A stretch of DNA of 64,000 nt from Marasmius tenuissimus (GCA_029532415.1 JAQOTA010000038.1:186001-250000), one strand, 5' to 3'. Positions 1 through 11,555 are shown, counted from the stretch's first letter. Program-made: numbers and translations. The notes: generated by a model not told the origin, from the letters alone.

Positions 1-159
1 TGGATGGATGCCAAGGCCTTACAGGCAGAGCTTGTAAAGAATGGGGAAGAGAAGCACAAGTTCGGGGACAGAATCTTGATTCTCTACACAAGGATCAGTT
101 GGGCTGGAACATTTATGTGTTTGAGCATGCTGGCTGCAAGTATATCAGATTTTACCTAA
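1..159 (+). other. Short open frame running in from the left edge
   Basis: Frame 1 is open from the first base to a TAA at 157-159 (52 codons) and reads as a charged stretch followed by a more hydrophobic tail. I recognise no family. It could be the last exon of a gene or element that begins outside the window, or chance. Confidence 0.2.
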
Positions 160-708
160 AACAAAGATAACAATAGTATTTACTTTGCTCCCTATCATGC
201 CCTGTATTGTATGTACATCCTGATACAAATAAGATCTATATGCTTGTCAATCTATCATTTACTTCAATAATTATACTATCTCATGATTTCCACTCCCACA
301 AGTGCCACACTTGTGTCTTGCAACTCTTGGTAAGGAGGCTAGTCTGCCTCCAAGACAAAACAATTTTGAATACACTTTGTACCCGAGGAAATCATTGGTG
401 TTGCTCAGAGGGGAAGAGATGAAACTAGGGTGGTATAAGGGCAACTCTTCTAGAGGTGCTACAAGTCACACAAGTCTAGCAGAGGGGGATCCAAAGTCAT
501 ATATAAGTAATAGAAGAGAGAAAATACACAGAAAGCGCACCTAGCAGAGGGGGATCCAAAGAGAAAAGTCTGAGGAAACCCTCTGCCCAGCTGCCCAGTA
601 TATATACTATCTTACATAATCCATATCCTAAAACTGGAAAGTCAAAGCAGACAAAAGCAGACACTGCTGCTCAAAATCAATGTAGCACAAGAACACATAA
701 AGCTATCG
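160..708. other. No gene seen; small direct repeat
   Basis: No convincing coding sequence. A 19-bp motif (agcagagggggatccaaag) occurs twice, near 479 and 544, about 65 bp apart. Its purine run resembles a polypurine tract, so this may be residue of an LTR element, but no LTR could be matched to it. Confidence 0.3.
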
Positions 709-1016
709 AAAATGATACACAATCAAGATAATAGGTCAAGGATCAATGTCCAAACAGCATATAAAATCCTGGCATCAGGGGAGCCAGCAATAAACAAAAT
801 GAACCAAAGTGCTCAACTTGGTGAGATAAGAACAATGAGATAAAAGCAAATAATAAAGAGAATGAAAGGAAGGTACTAACAGGTCGAGTACGCTGAATCA
901 AATGGTCAATGCCATTAGTGAATCAGTGTACAGGGGAATGAGCTATGGCCCAAATAAGTGGACAACTATGCACCACCAGGCTCAAATAGCCCAAAATAGC
1001 TTGTCTCCTTACAGGT
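709..1016 (-). repeat. Unclassified repeat, left inverted copy
   Basis: Positions 709-756 and 890-1016 match, in reverse complement, the single block at 7786-7966. The left copy has about 130 bp extra between its two halves, so there was an insertion here or a deletion in the other copy. Together the copies bracket most of the first 8 kb. No terminal motif or target duplication was found, so the class is unknown. Confidence 0.55.
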
Positions 1017-1239
1017 GGCAGCATCAGGGTCATGCAGTAAAAGGCATTGTCCAGCTTCCTCCATGAGGATAATGTGCTGTAGGGTAGATGTGAGGAGGAT
1101 CATAGTATATCTACAAGATAGGACTTATGCTATACCCAAGAGGAAGGTCTAAGGATGAACTCAGAATTAACCATGTTTCAAATCACAAGACTCCATTCCA
1201 GATTCAGGTTAGTTGTTCAACAATATCTCCATCTGATAT

Positions 1240-1788
1240 GCCCCTCAGATCAGTTGCCAGGTAGTACAGAAGCTCTGCATTCCAAAATTCTGCTTTCCAT
1301 TTCCTTATAACTCATCCCATACATTCCATTCTGACATTTCATTTTCAATTCATTTCTGACTCTGGGACTTTGCCCTCCGTCTTAGATTCCATACTGTACA
1401 TATATTCTCTCCTGCTCTTGACTCACCTCCAGTACTACAGTTGCTGGAACCCCTTTGGAGGTCTCAGAGATCGATACATATATAAGCTAGATATTTCATG
1501 ACTTGTATTCCTCAGAATTAAAATAAACTTGGTTTTCATTTTATCTCTTTTGTGTCATTCTGTCTCTTCATCTCTATCTCCTCTATCTCTTTCTCTTCCC
1601 TTCCCTTCTGGTCAAGGACAACTCAACTCAACAGTGTTGTTGGCAAACCTTGGACTATTGTCCAACCATCTGCTTGACCTCTGGTCAGTGTAATCTCTCT
1701 CTCTCCAGCAAGTCCATTCCGGCACATCGGCTTTTGTCTCTTCTGCTCAGACTTCTGTCCAAGCTGTCATATCTGCACAATCCTGACA
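1240..1788 (+). repeat. Degenerate LTR fragment, same family as gypsy G LTR
   Basis: From about 1290 onward this follows the LTRs at 15457-16080 and 33174-33891: the ctgggactttgccctccgtc block, the pyrimidine-rich tract, the ggacaactcaactcaac block, and an end reading caatcctgaca. The 5' part is too diverged to place. It lies inside the LTR of the minus-strand gypsy relic (flank 1789-1848), so it is probably a solo LTR inserted there; no target duplication is readable. Confidence 0.7.
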
Positions 1789-1866
1789 GGACCACCAGAA
1801 ATCCTGAAGTCATGGCTTGAGGTAAGAATCCTGTCTTGACTCATGACATTACTCCCCCTTTGAGGG
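1789..1866 (-). repeat. 3' LTR start and polypurine tract of gypsy relic
   Basis: Read on the minus strand, a purine tract (cctcaaagggggagtaa, about 1849-1865) is followed by TGTCATGAGTCAAGACAG from 1848 downward. This is the arrangement of a polypurine tract followed by a 3' LTR beginning TG. It fits the minus-strand pol relic at 2741-4170. The LTR is interrupted at 1788 by the LTR fragment described separately. Confidence 0.5.
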
Positions 1867-2740
1867 TAGAGTTACCCCACCAAACTGTATGTCTCAGAAG
1901 ACTAGAGCTAGGGGTTTTGCTAGCTGATAAGCTTGTAGATAAGTCAAATACTCAAATAATCTGGTGAGTTAGTTTATTTCTTGTATCCAAAGAAGTCACA
2001 GAGGCTTTTCATTTCACAAATACTGACTCCAATACTGCGATTGCAAGGTCTTGGAATTGAGGTTGTTGGAGAACAAGTTGAGCAGGGTGTGGATGTTGAG
2101 GTCAAGGCACTAAAGGCTGATCATTCATTGGTGAGGGATGTCTATTTTAGATAAAAGGCTGGCATGGAAGACGTTGTGGATATCCCACAATGATATGGAG
2201 AGCTTAAAGTGAGATGTTTGAGTTGAAATTCTTTGTAAGATCTCATAAGGGCCCACTCTCTTAGCATCAAGCTTTTTTGTTTGGCACTTCATCTTGAGGT
2301 TTTGTTATGAATCTGCCTACTAATCTTCACTTTTCCAGTTCCTTGGTCAACATCCCTTTGTTTCCACTTCTTTTCACACAGATACATGTTCCAGCATCAC
2401 TGTATGATCTCCATTTCATTCTATGATGTTCCATATCATTCTTTCCTTGATACATTGTTACCTGTGTTTACCACTGATGTGTACATGGTCCCCTTTGATC
2501 AGATCCACAGATACATCATTTATCCCTTTGCAGTTCATTCCCATGATCAGTGTGCAGCTTGGGACTGTCATATATACTCATGGTCACTTTTAGATAGTTC
2601 CCCAGCTTGTCCATTTCGTCCATACCGCTTGCCTAGCTTGTGCTATGTTGAGGGTATACTTGCTCAATAACTATCTCTTTCACCCTTGATCCCTAGTCTC
2701 AGATTGGATGGCCTGAGAGGTTCCCAGTCACAGAGGCCAT
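1867..2740. other. 3' untranslated part of gypsy relic, no gene
   Basis: This segment lies between the polypurine tract and the end of the integrase of the minus-strand gypsy relic. It probably represents the integrase C-terminal region and 3' untranslated region. Short open frames here have no recognisable similarity. Confidence 0.35.
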
Positions 2741-4170
2741 TCATGACAGGTTTCTAGTGTCCAACCAAATCTTTGACCCTACAGTGAATTTGTCAGGAGT
2801 GTCACTCCAATCCACATGTAATTTGTACTTCTTGTTAGCTGAAGTGATTTGCTCCTTCAGATACTCTTGCATATCAGCCATATCTTTGGCCACTATCATG
2901 GCCGAATGACTGGGAACATCTTTAAAAGAGACTGTAAGCTGCAGATGGTGTCCTTTATTATGAAAGAATGGTGTCATACCTATAGGACTATGCGGAGTGT
3001 TATTGTAGGTGAACTCAGCCAGCAGTAAGTACTGATCCCAATTTTCCTGGTTGTAGCTCACAAATAACTGAAGGTACTGTTCAAGATTTTGATTAGTCCC
3101 TTCTATTTGACCATCAGTCTGTGGATGATACACAGTTGATAATAGAGTCCACACCTCTGACATTTTACACAGTGACTGCCAAAACATGGAGATGAATGTA
3201 CTTCCTCAATGTGAGATGATATTTGCAGGGAGTCCATGCTTAAGAAATACATATTACACAAACTGTTGTGTGAGATCTGTAGCAGTATTGGTGGTTTGAC
3301 AAGAGACAAAAATCGCCTGTTTAGTTAGGTGACATACAACCACCAGGATTGCATTATATCCTTCAGACTCTGGTAACTGATTAATGTGATCCACCAATCA
3401 AAAACCAAGATCCATCCACAATGGGTAGGGGCTTGAGCAGTCTGTATAGTCTATGTTGTGTTGACTTAGCACGTTGACAAAGCTGATAGGACAACTCTTT
3501 GACATCCTTATGAATCTTTGGCCAACAAAACATTTGTAAGATGAGCTTGGGAGTATTTTCAATGCTGAGGTGTCCTTGCAGCTTGTGGTCATGGTGAGAC
3601 TTGATCACATCCATGCATAGGTCCTGGTCATTCTTCTCCAACTATCATAGTACTTCACTGACATCACAGATATGGTCCTGTTTGTTCTCTGAGTAAATGA
3701 GAATGTCATCCAAGTAAACAATGACACTCACATCTACCATATCATGAAATAGTTCATTCATGAACTGTTGGAACATAGATGGTGCATTAGTGGGACCAAA
3801 CAACATCACTAGAAATTCAAATGCTCCATACCTTGTCTTCAAAGGTAGGTGCCTCCTTGTAAAAAGTACTACCAGACTTGACAGTGAGAAACTCAATGAA
3901 ACAGATTGGCTGAAGTATCAAGATCTTACCACTAGATAACCTATGAGGGAAAATAATAATGGGTGCAGCACAGGCAGATATTTGACTTAAAATGCAGCAA
4001 GTAAAGTACTGACAAAAACAACAATACTGACTCTGAAACTCTGAGAGGTCAGAAGGGTGAGGGGTTGAAGACAGAAACACTGCTTGGTCATTTGATGGGA
4101 ATTAGTGAATTTGAAAAGTTGGCAACAAGTTGTTGAGCCAGACTGGCAATCAGGGAGCATGGAGAGAAAA
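2741..4170 (-). pseudogene. Ty3/gypsy pol relic: reverse transcriptase and integrase pieces
   Basis: Broken remains of a gypsy polyprotein on the minus strand. From N to C: reverse transcriptase at about 3896-3645, with the TRYGAFEF and catalytic VYLDDILIY motifs; an integrase zinc-binding region at about 3641-3381 with a degenerate HH-CC pattern; and the integrase core at about 3187-2741, with the YHPQTDGQ.E..NQ signature and the LAEFTYNN motif. The RNase H domain, normally about 150 residues between reverse transcriptase and integrase, is missing, so an internal deletion happened. Frameshifts separate all pieces. It is clearly not functional. It differs in sequence from gypsy G and has its own LTR and polypurine tract near 1848. 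Confidence 0.85.
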
Positions 4171-4183
4171 GGATAGGGCTCTG

Positions 4184-4550
4184 CATGAGTCTGGTGCAAG
4201 TATGGAAGTTTTTGCTAAATAGCTCTTGATCAGGGCTTTCCAATGAGCCCAAGAACATCTAAATGGATGAAAACTGACCAAAATATGTGTCTTACAAGTC
4301 TTGAGGGTCCCTTGTCAAAATTAGTTTCAAAAATCACAAAAAACCCGCAAAAAAATCAGGTTTGGCCATACCCAGGTTTTGCAACCTTGTTTTGTGCATA
4401 GTTGAGTCAATTTTGACTGGGGACCCCCAAGACTTGTAAGGCACATACCTTGGTCAGTTTTCATCCATTTGAGATGTTCTTGGGCTTATTGGAAAGCCCC
4501 GATCAAAAGCTATTCAGCAAAAACCTCCATACTTACACCAGACTCATGTG
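4184..4550. mobile_element. Foldback or MITE-like element with ~130-bp arms
   Basis: Bases from about 4184 to 4313 reappear in reverse complement at about 4425-4550, with roughly 90 percent identity by eye: for example gggctttccaatgagccc on the left against the complement of gggcttattggaaagccc on the right. A spacer of about 110 bp separates the arms. There is no coding capacity. Similarity stops abruptly outside the arms. A clear target duplication was not found. It sits directly beside the 5' end of the gypsy relic. Confidence 0.75.
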
Positions 4551-5014
4551 GAGCAGAGGAGAGAAATTCTCTTCAGCTCAGATCATTTTGCAGGATATGC
4601 TAAGATGATACAAGATGCTGGCATGGATAACAAAAGGTCTACATCTTGACAAACCACCCAAGACAGAAATTAATGCAAGAAAATGGGTAGGCAGGCTGCA
4701 ATATGGGTGGGTGGGTTGCCTGCCTGTTATAACGCCAAATGGTACTGAGACTACATCACATCCTGCATGTATCAGAAATTACAACATAACTTATCAAGAA
4801 TGTTTGGTGGAAATAAGAGGAATGATTGTAAAAATGACTGATGATGACTGATGACTACCAGGTCATTCAAAAAAACTGCTCTTGCAGCATAATGGTATCA
4901 AACCTCCTGCCAACCTAATCAAGCCTCTGAGTCTCCTGACATTCCTTGTTCTCTCCTATATGACAGGTCTTGGAAGCATGATACCCACACATCTTGAACT
5001 ACTTTGGTGGCTTC
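4551..5014. other. No recognisable gene
   Basis: One open frame (4615-4851, +, 78 codons) exists, but its composition and lack of motifs give no support for a gene. It is probably further transposon residue. Confidence 0.25.
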
Positions 5015-6130
5015 TTGCTGAATGAAGCCTATCCAACATCTGAAAAATTCATGAGCGAGTTGGTGTATACTCCACTTTGCTTTTGAGTGTACCTGGATGA
5101 AGGTGACCTTGTGGTCCTCTCCTCCTGCAAACTATTCTGATAGCACCTTACATACAGCCAGAGAATGACTCCATCCTGAGTGTGTCAACAGGCCAATAGA
5201 CCACTTTGCTGCTGTAATGCAATCTGTAAATAACACAAAGTGGTTGCTCTCCCCACATGACATAGCCATGTAGGAGATTGCCACCTGTATAGCATACAGC
5301 TCTGCATCTGGAGCTGTCACAACACCCAAGACATATCTGGTTTGGTGGTCTAGGTCTCTGCTTCTGTATATCATAGCCATGGAAGCAGCTTGATGTCTAG
5401 GGCTATGTGGCACTGTGGCGTTAGTAGCTGCAACAACTGTATTAGGTCGTTTTTGAGAATCTTGAGTTTACGATCCAGAAAAGTTATCCACTCAGCCAAA
5501 CTTTTGGACTAGGACTTCTCCTTGTCTTTGGCTTGCTTAGTGAATGTAAAGTGGTCAGAATACCTGTCACGCAATCAATTACCGGAGTTTGCATCATCAT
5601 GTGTGGGATAAAACTCCTCAGTGAGTTTAGAGGAGATCTTGTTGATTTTGAGTGCCTTTGACCTCATATTGGACTGCTTCTGTTAGGTTGGTCAATGACT
5701 TGAGGTAAGGAATAGCATCTAAGTAAAGACCTTGTTGGGTGAGTACTTGACAAGGTGGCTACCCTGTAATCAGCCTGCATGGCTAGCTTACACAGGTGAA
5801 TGTGAACTGGGATGAGTTCTGCCTCCGCCAGTAGGTGATGTACAGAGCATGCCTGTAATCCATATTGCTGCTTTACACTGCATTGTGTTGAGGGATGAGC
5901 TGTCTTGTTCATCCTTCAAAGAACTAAAGCCTAAACCCATACATAGTGATTGGTATCACACATGCACGATATGAGAGCTGTTTGTGTAGGACTGATAGCC
6001 CCCTAGTTAAGTTACCAAGCATTCCCATTAACTGTACAGCGGTGAGTGCCTTGGTAGAGTAGTATCCCACATGAAATAGCAGTTTGCTCTTTTCCATTTC
6101 ACAATCACCATTTTCCTGCGCCATGGGCTG
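5015..6130 (-). pseudogene. Non-LTR (LINE) retrotransposon 3' fragment with RNase H domain
   Basis: The minus-strand frames at about 6130-5924, 5912-5664 and 5413-5015 line up with the C-terminal half of a fungal LINE polyprotein. First comes the end of the reverse transcriptase, with the YSTKAL...MGMLGN..RGLS and YRACVIPITMYGFRL blocks. Then comes the connector with the motif YRVATL..THP. Last is an RNase H domain with the DAELYAI and FTDC.TAA blocks holding acidic catalytic positions, and an in-frame stop after LSE. At least two frameshifts separate the parts. 5' truncation is usual for LINEs, and the copy is dead. The exact family cannot be named from this fragment. Confidence 0.75.
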
Positions 6131-7560
6131 GAACTGATGGCAGCAGACACATGCCGCTACATGAGACATGAGTATAGAGTATGCATAGTAGGAGTGTATG
6201 TAGCAAGGTAAAGGTGAATAAATGAAAGGGAGGTGGGAGGGCTGAAAAATGTATGAAGGAGAAAGCATTGAAAAGTGCATTGTGAGTTGACAGAGGAAGA
6301 AAAAGACAACAGGGAATAAACAAGGTGCAACTGGTAAAGCTACCCATCACATGGGACAGGCCAGGAGTCCGAGACCTGTGTTTGTCATGGACCCTGGTCT
6401 TACCACAAAGACCAATCATCTTTATTTAGTTTCATTTTCTTGTCCCTAATGTACCTTGGCGATTCCCTAGTAGGTGAGAACTACTTACATGAACTGTACA
6501 GCTATCAGATAATGTGTATACTACCTTGTGTTCCTGTCCACTTAGCTCACCTTAGCTCACTTTCACCACATGCCTTGACACTGTGTGTCTCTAAGCTTCA
6601 AAGTTTTATCTCCAAGTTCACCTCCAAGTTAATTCAAGTTATTCAAGAAGTTATATGTGACCCAGCATATCTAAAGTACATGTTGTTCCATTTGAGTATA
6701 CTGATCAAATTCCTGTAGTCTCAAGGCATTCTACAATCCTTGGTGTCTCAACTTCCCCCTCATTATTTGTCAGTTTGGTCTCTTGTTGACACCTCCCAAA
6801 TCACCCAATGCCATCCCCCAATGCAACAAACAGGCACTGGTTGTTGCCTTGCCAGGACTGTCCAAAACCATGACAACTGGTTATGCCAATGACTGGTCAG
6901 ATTGACAGCCCTGCTACAGTAATTGGGGCACTACTTCTTCCAAGCGTGTTTCTCCAGTGTTGAGGATGGTCGAGCTGTGTAAGACAAGGGAAAAAATTGT
7001 CAGCAGAATCTGACAAAGATTATGAAGCCACAATCAAGGTGAAAGTATACATCTGCTGCAAAGGGTGATCCTACTGCTGACAGTTCAACCTCTGTACTAG
7101 GATCTTGCAACAGGTATAACAAACATTGCACTAGCAAGGATAATGCTAGTTGATTTGGAGATAAGCAATCAACAAAACTGAATCTGTGAGGACCTTGACA
7201 CCCAGTGGATACTGCCAGCTCCTTTAATTGTATGTGAGACGTTACACTAAATCACAGAATAAAAACTCACCAATAGCTTTCAGAAAGCTGCAAAAGACTT
7301 CACTTACATTGCACTCCTTTTGCCACACATTTATGTGTAGGTCCATGTCTGGCCTTGACCATCATCAGTTCTGTTCAGCAGCCACAGATCTTGGATGTGT
7401 TGATCAAGTCTGCAATGTTGTTAATCAAGCCCTCATACCTCATAGACAGTCGCTACAGTATTCAGAATCCATGATATTTCATCTTGAGGTGGATGCAAGA
7501 CTCTAGAGGAGAGTTAGTAGAAATATACCACACACTGGCTTTGTGGCAATAAACCACTTG
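6131..7560. other. No gene seen
   Basis: About 1.4 kb of AT-leaning sequence with only short open frames and no motifs I can place. It probably includes unrecognisable repeat remnants between the LINE fragment and the right copy of the inverted repeat. Confidence 0.3.
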
Positions 7561-7785
7561 GCCTATCCCAACTACCCTACCACCCTACCCTGCCACCCTA
7601 CTACCCCCCAAATGATGCACTTGCAAGTTTTCCAATGTTGTTTAAGGCACCAATTGAAGTTGACTGATCTTCTGACCTCCACAAAGGTCTTCCTGCAGAA
7701 CCTGCCCTCCAGCATGTAAACATCACCTTTGTTGTTGTTCACATTTGCTCCTCTTTGCCATTGACTATGGTAGCAGAATTCAATG

Positions 7786-7966
7786 GAACTGTAAGGGGAC
7801 AACCTATTTTGGCCTATTTGAGCCTGGTGGTCCATAGTTGTCCACTTATTTGGGCAATAGCTTGTTTCCCTGTAGACTGATTCACTAACAGCATTGACCA
7901 TTCAATTTGGTGGCTGTTTGGACATTCATCCTTGACCTATTATCTTCATTGTGTTTTTGTGTATCA
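7786..7966 (+). repeat. Unclassified repeat, right inverted copy
   Basis: Reverse-complement match to 709-756 plus 890-1016, for example ggtcaatgctgttagtgaatcag against ggtcaatgccattagtgaatcag (read in opposite directions). This copy is continuous and lacks the 130-bp extra segment. It ends 20 bp before the Harbinger-like terminus at 7987. Confidence 0.55.
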
Positions 7967-7986
7967 TTTTTATATCAATACCTTTA

Positions 7987-8605
7987 GGGCCTGTTCGGAT
8001 AGAAAATAGTTTTCCATATTTTCGATATTCCTGTTTTTGGTAGTCGCATGTAGGTATTTCCCAAATTTTTCTGAAAGGCCAGATATTCAGGTGCTTATTT
8101 TCACCTTGCAGATTCAAGCATGGTCGTCGTCTCAGCTGTGTCTTCTGAGCCTCACGGAATTACACAACATCCAGTCCATTTATCTTTTCAAAAGTGGAAG
8201 CAGTTGCGCTCTATTCTTGCCAGCATAATTCTCATCTCTACCATTGAAACTGTCATAAATGCAGTAGGGAAGATGGCCAATCCAGAGCCCCACCACAACT
8301 CAAAACTCTCAGGCTGTAAATGGGTAGAAGAGCTATTGGACAGACATCCAGACCGCATGCAGATCTCTATCACCACCTGGCCTTTTGTATTCAAGAAACT
8401 GCTATTGGAACTGGAGAGGAGGGGTGGTTTGCAGGGGAGGAAACATGTAGACACCACAGAGATGCTGGTCTCATTCTTGTATCAAGTTACCAAGATGACA
8501 CGGTTAGAGGTACTGGAGAACAGTTTCAAAGGAGTAATGAAACAGTGTCACAGTGTCTGCCAGTATTCTGAATTATCTGAATTGGTTTTTTCAACCTTGG
8601 GTCAT
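7987..8605 (+). mobile_element. 5' end of a PIF/Harbinger transposon, truncated
   Basis: The left end reads GGGCCTGTTCGG directly after TTA, the terminus and target triplet typical of PIF/Harbinger elements. The same 12 bases end the 180-bp MITE at 39511-39690. A transposase N-terminal region follows (8120-8580). Homology to copia-1 begins at about 8605, so the catalytic part and right terminus are lost. No matching right end was seen elsewhere in the window. Confidence 0.65.
8120..8580 (+). pseudogene. PIF/Harbinger transposase, N-terminal fragment
   Basis: The reading begins at the ATG at 8120 and carries motifs I know from the N-terminal helix-turn-helix region of basidiomycete Harbinger transposases (HARBI1-like; annotated as DUF8040). 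These are PEPHHNSKLSG (residues about 52-62), WVEELLDRHPDRM and a helix with FVFKKLLLELERRG. A frameshift near 8505 moves the conserved block EQFQRSNETVSQ into the next frame (around 8527-8562). The DDE nuclease domain that should follow is absent because of the junction with copia-1 at about 8605. It is non-functional, and family assignment is by motif memory. Confidence 0.7.
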
Positions 8606-10024
8606 TTCGAACAGAGTTTGCCAGCTCAAACATTGCACAGGAGTGCGATTATAGAGGTGGACGGCATGCACATGGCAGAATTCCCACCAGGACTGAGGTA
8701 TACAAGCTTCAAAGCAAAGAGCTTCAGCCTTCTCATGAATAGTCCTGTTGAATCGTTCAGCACAACTGTTTTGTTGTGGTGTATACAGTATGCTTTGATC
8801 CCTCTGGATCCCATACTCTTTCAATACTGCATCAAACTTATCTCCTTTGTACTCTCCCCCTTCATCAGACATCCAGGTCTTGACAACAGCATTGAATTGC
8901 ATCTTGACCATAGTAAGGAAGTCCCTCAAAGCGGGTACTGCCTTGTCTTTTGTCTTGAGCTTGGAGGTCCAAACATAGGGTGTGCAGTCATCGAGAAAAG
9001 AGATGTAGTACTTGTACCAGTGATATGATTCAGCTGGATACAACTTCAAATCCGAATGTATGTGTTCAAACGGTTTAGAAGCTCTAGTAGTAGAGTTGGG
9101 GAACAATTTCTCATGCATCTTGCCTTCAGCACAACCATGACACAGAGGTGTCTTCTTAGTAGGCATTTTAAGGTCAAGTGAGAAACCTTGTGTATGTTTC
9201 TGAGCTTTATTCAGGGCTTTATCTGATGGATGCCCAAAGCGTCTGTGCTCAATACCGTAGTCGATGTTGTAAACGACTGACTTGGCCATTAAAACCTCAG
9301 CAGATGCTTTCTGCGAGTGTACCCAATAAATGGTTTGACCAGGCATATGAGGGTAGGAAACAAGCGACTGTCGCCGCTGCGATGAGTAGAAGGCTAACTT
9401 CTTCGTGTTTCCACGAATTGATAGACCATCTTGAAGGAACTCTCCTATGGATAGCAAGCGTATATCCAATTGCGGTATGTAATAGACAGGATAGAGACAT
9501 GAAACACGCTCAATAAGTTTCCCATCATGTCCTTCAACGTTATGCTTGATGAAGACAGTACCTTTACCCTTGATCTGTATAGGGTTGCCCTTATTTGCAG
9601 TATTTACAATAGGACCATCAAGTGATTCATGTTCAGCGAAGTTATTCATGTCATTCGTGAAATGAGAGGAGGCACCAGAATCAAGGGGCCAACCCTGTGC
9701 ATTACTCACACTTTTCTTTCCCTTACATTGAGTACACCCCACAAAGTGGGAACTGATTGCATGACAATATTGTACAAGTGATACCAGATCACTACTACTA
9801 CTGTGCGAACTACTGATACCAACTAATTGGGAGCAGCACTGTAGGTTTGCATCAGTTTGGGAAAGCAGGTCAAGGTATGGTACTTGCCTGTCATTGTGGA
9901 ATGATCCGAGAGAGACGTTATCCGGGATGTCCTCAACCCCTGCAGCTTTGGCAATATCGTCATTAACATCATTACCGAATAGAGAGGTCATGTCTTCCAT
10001 ACTGTCGTCAGATCCCCAATCCAT
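8591..10024 (-). pseudogene. Copia-1 protease and integrase region, truncated
   Basis: A 477-codon open frame. In order: an acidic linker; a CHHC-like spacer; the aspartic protease motif LDSGASSHF (residues about 115-123); the gag-pre-integrase zinc region with HRRFGH and CHGCAEGK (about 260-305); and the integrase core with HSDL and the catalytic stretch MSDEGGEY, then QQNS.AERFNRT (about 325-430). The last residues before the stop diverge from copia-2, which marks the junction at about 8605. The N-terminal end is separated from gag by frameshifts near 10060 and 10540 that copia-2 does not show at the first site. The product cannot function because the polymerase is missing. Confidence 0.85.
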
Positions 10025-10466
10025 CTCTACATCTTCATTAGGATCAGTGCTACAAGAGCGTTTAGAAGAAGTAGAAGAAGAGATCTGGCTCCCTCATATC
10101 CCTCATCATCCTCCAAAAGACGCTTGGACGAGGACGCATGTGGTTGTTCAATGTGATCCTGGAGCAAACAATTGGTGGCAAACGTGATGATCTGTTTGAA
10201 GGGTTTGAGATACCACGCCGTCTTGGGGGCACCAAGTCTGTCAGCAAGGGAACACACTTCACGGACATCATCAAATACTGACTGAGACGGCTTGAAGCTG
10301 GTGAAGGACTGCATGGCAGCCGGGTTCTTCTTTACAGCTGGCTGAGGGACAGTGCTGTCACAGGACTTGTCCCAGCGACTGGTGAAGTGGGCTGGGGGCG
10401 GTGATCCCATAGCGTGAACAGGAGGGGTGCTGGCGATCTCGGTGCGCAAGGAGTTGTTGACCGCGT

Positions 10467-11555
10467 TCAACGCAATACGTTCCCTGCGGTCAATGATCGA
10501 GGAGTAAGGACGGGTAGGAGCAGGGAAGCTACGACAGATGCATAAGATGCAAGATGGGAGTGCCCATACGACTGATTGTTACCACCATTGTTACTGCCGG
10601 CGTGGCCGGGACCCTGGTGCTGGTTGATACCACCGCAGGTACCATGCTGCTGCTTCTTCTTCTTACAATTGTTCTGGTTTGAAGAAGGACATTGCTGCTG
10701 CTGCTGCTGTGATTGATGCTGTTGGCCATGCTGCTGCTGTCCATGCTGCTGACATTGCTGCGGTGGATGCTGCTGCTGACCAAAAGATGGTTCGCAGTTA
10801 CCAGCACGCTTGACTGCAGAGAGGTGGTTAGCAAGCTGAGGGTTCTGGTGCTCATATTCGATCATGATGGCTTCATGAACGTCGGAAACAGTGAGGGCGT
10901 TGGAAGCATCAGAATCCCTATCATAGTCATGAAGGGATTTGGAGGAAGCGGTGTCCCATCCAGGAGGAATAGCTGCGATAAGAAGTAGAGCTTTGATCAA
11001 CTCAGGGAGGACTACTCCAACCTCGGCAAGTCGTTCAATATACAGTTTAAAGTTGGCAATGCCAGCTTGGGGATGGATAGTAGTAAGCCGGAAGGATACC
11101 AACTTGACAAAGTCACCATAAATAGCAGACAAGGTTGGCTCACTGTAGGTGTTACAGATGGTGGACCAGGCTTTGGCAGCGTCCATGTCCTTGACCTGTT
11201 TGAAGACTTCTTTGGTGGAGGTCAGCTGAATGATACCCAGGAGTTGGAGGTCTTTCTCCTCCCATGCTTCAAGCGCGGTGTTATATGCCGTGATCTGGGC
11301 TTCAGTGGGGTCTGCCCGATCAGGTTCCTCACCATCAGCAGGTGTGGCTGCAGGCGCAGCTGCCGCACCGGGAGAAGGAGTGACTTTAATGGTCGGAATG
11401 ATCTCACCCAGAGGGTACATTGGCTTTTTAGCTGTGCCAGTGAGATGGCAGTAAAGGCCTTGAGCCTTGGTAACAGCTTCCATTTCGCCGTGATAGGTCT
11501 GGCAGAAACCAGTGCTGTTGAAGCGACCGGAGAAGAATTTCTTAACGTTGAACAT
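10467..11555 (-). pseudogene. Copia-1 gag (capsid/nucleocapsid-like)
   Basis: A 362-codon frame starting at the ATG at 11555, about 280 bp inside the primer-binding site, as expected for the first gene of a copia element. The middle (residues about 90-240) resembles the copia gag (UBN2-type) fold: AWEEKD...LGIIQL, AWSTICNTY and a late LLLIAAIP.GWD block. A glutamine- and histidine-rich tract (CAG/CTG-type repeats, about 255-300) and an asparagine/glycine-rich basic region follow. No CCHC knuckle is visible. The frame is lost near 10540. The continuation, with the MQSF..FKPS.SVFDDVRE block, lies in another frame at 10470-10027. Confidence 0.75.

Noticed and set aside
8120..9028. The 302-codon plus-strand frame as one gene
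   Set aside because: Only its first half is transposase-like; the second half is the complement of copia-1 integrase, so the frame is a chance fusion across the junction.
10690..10760. CTG/CAG-rich run in copia-1 gag as an independent microsatellite
   Set aside because: It encodes the glutamine/histidine tract of gag and is interrupted; it is part of the gene.
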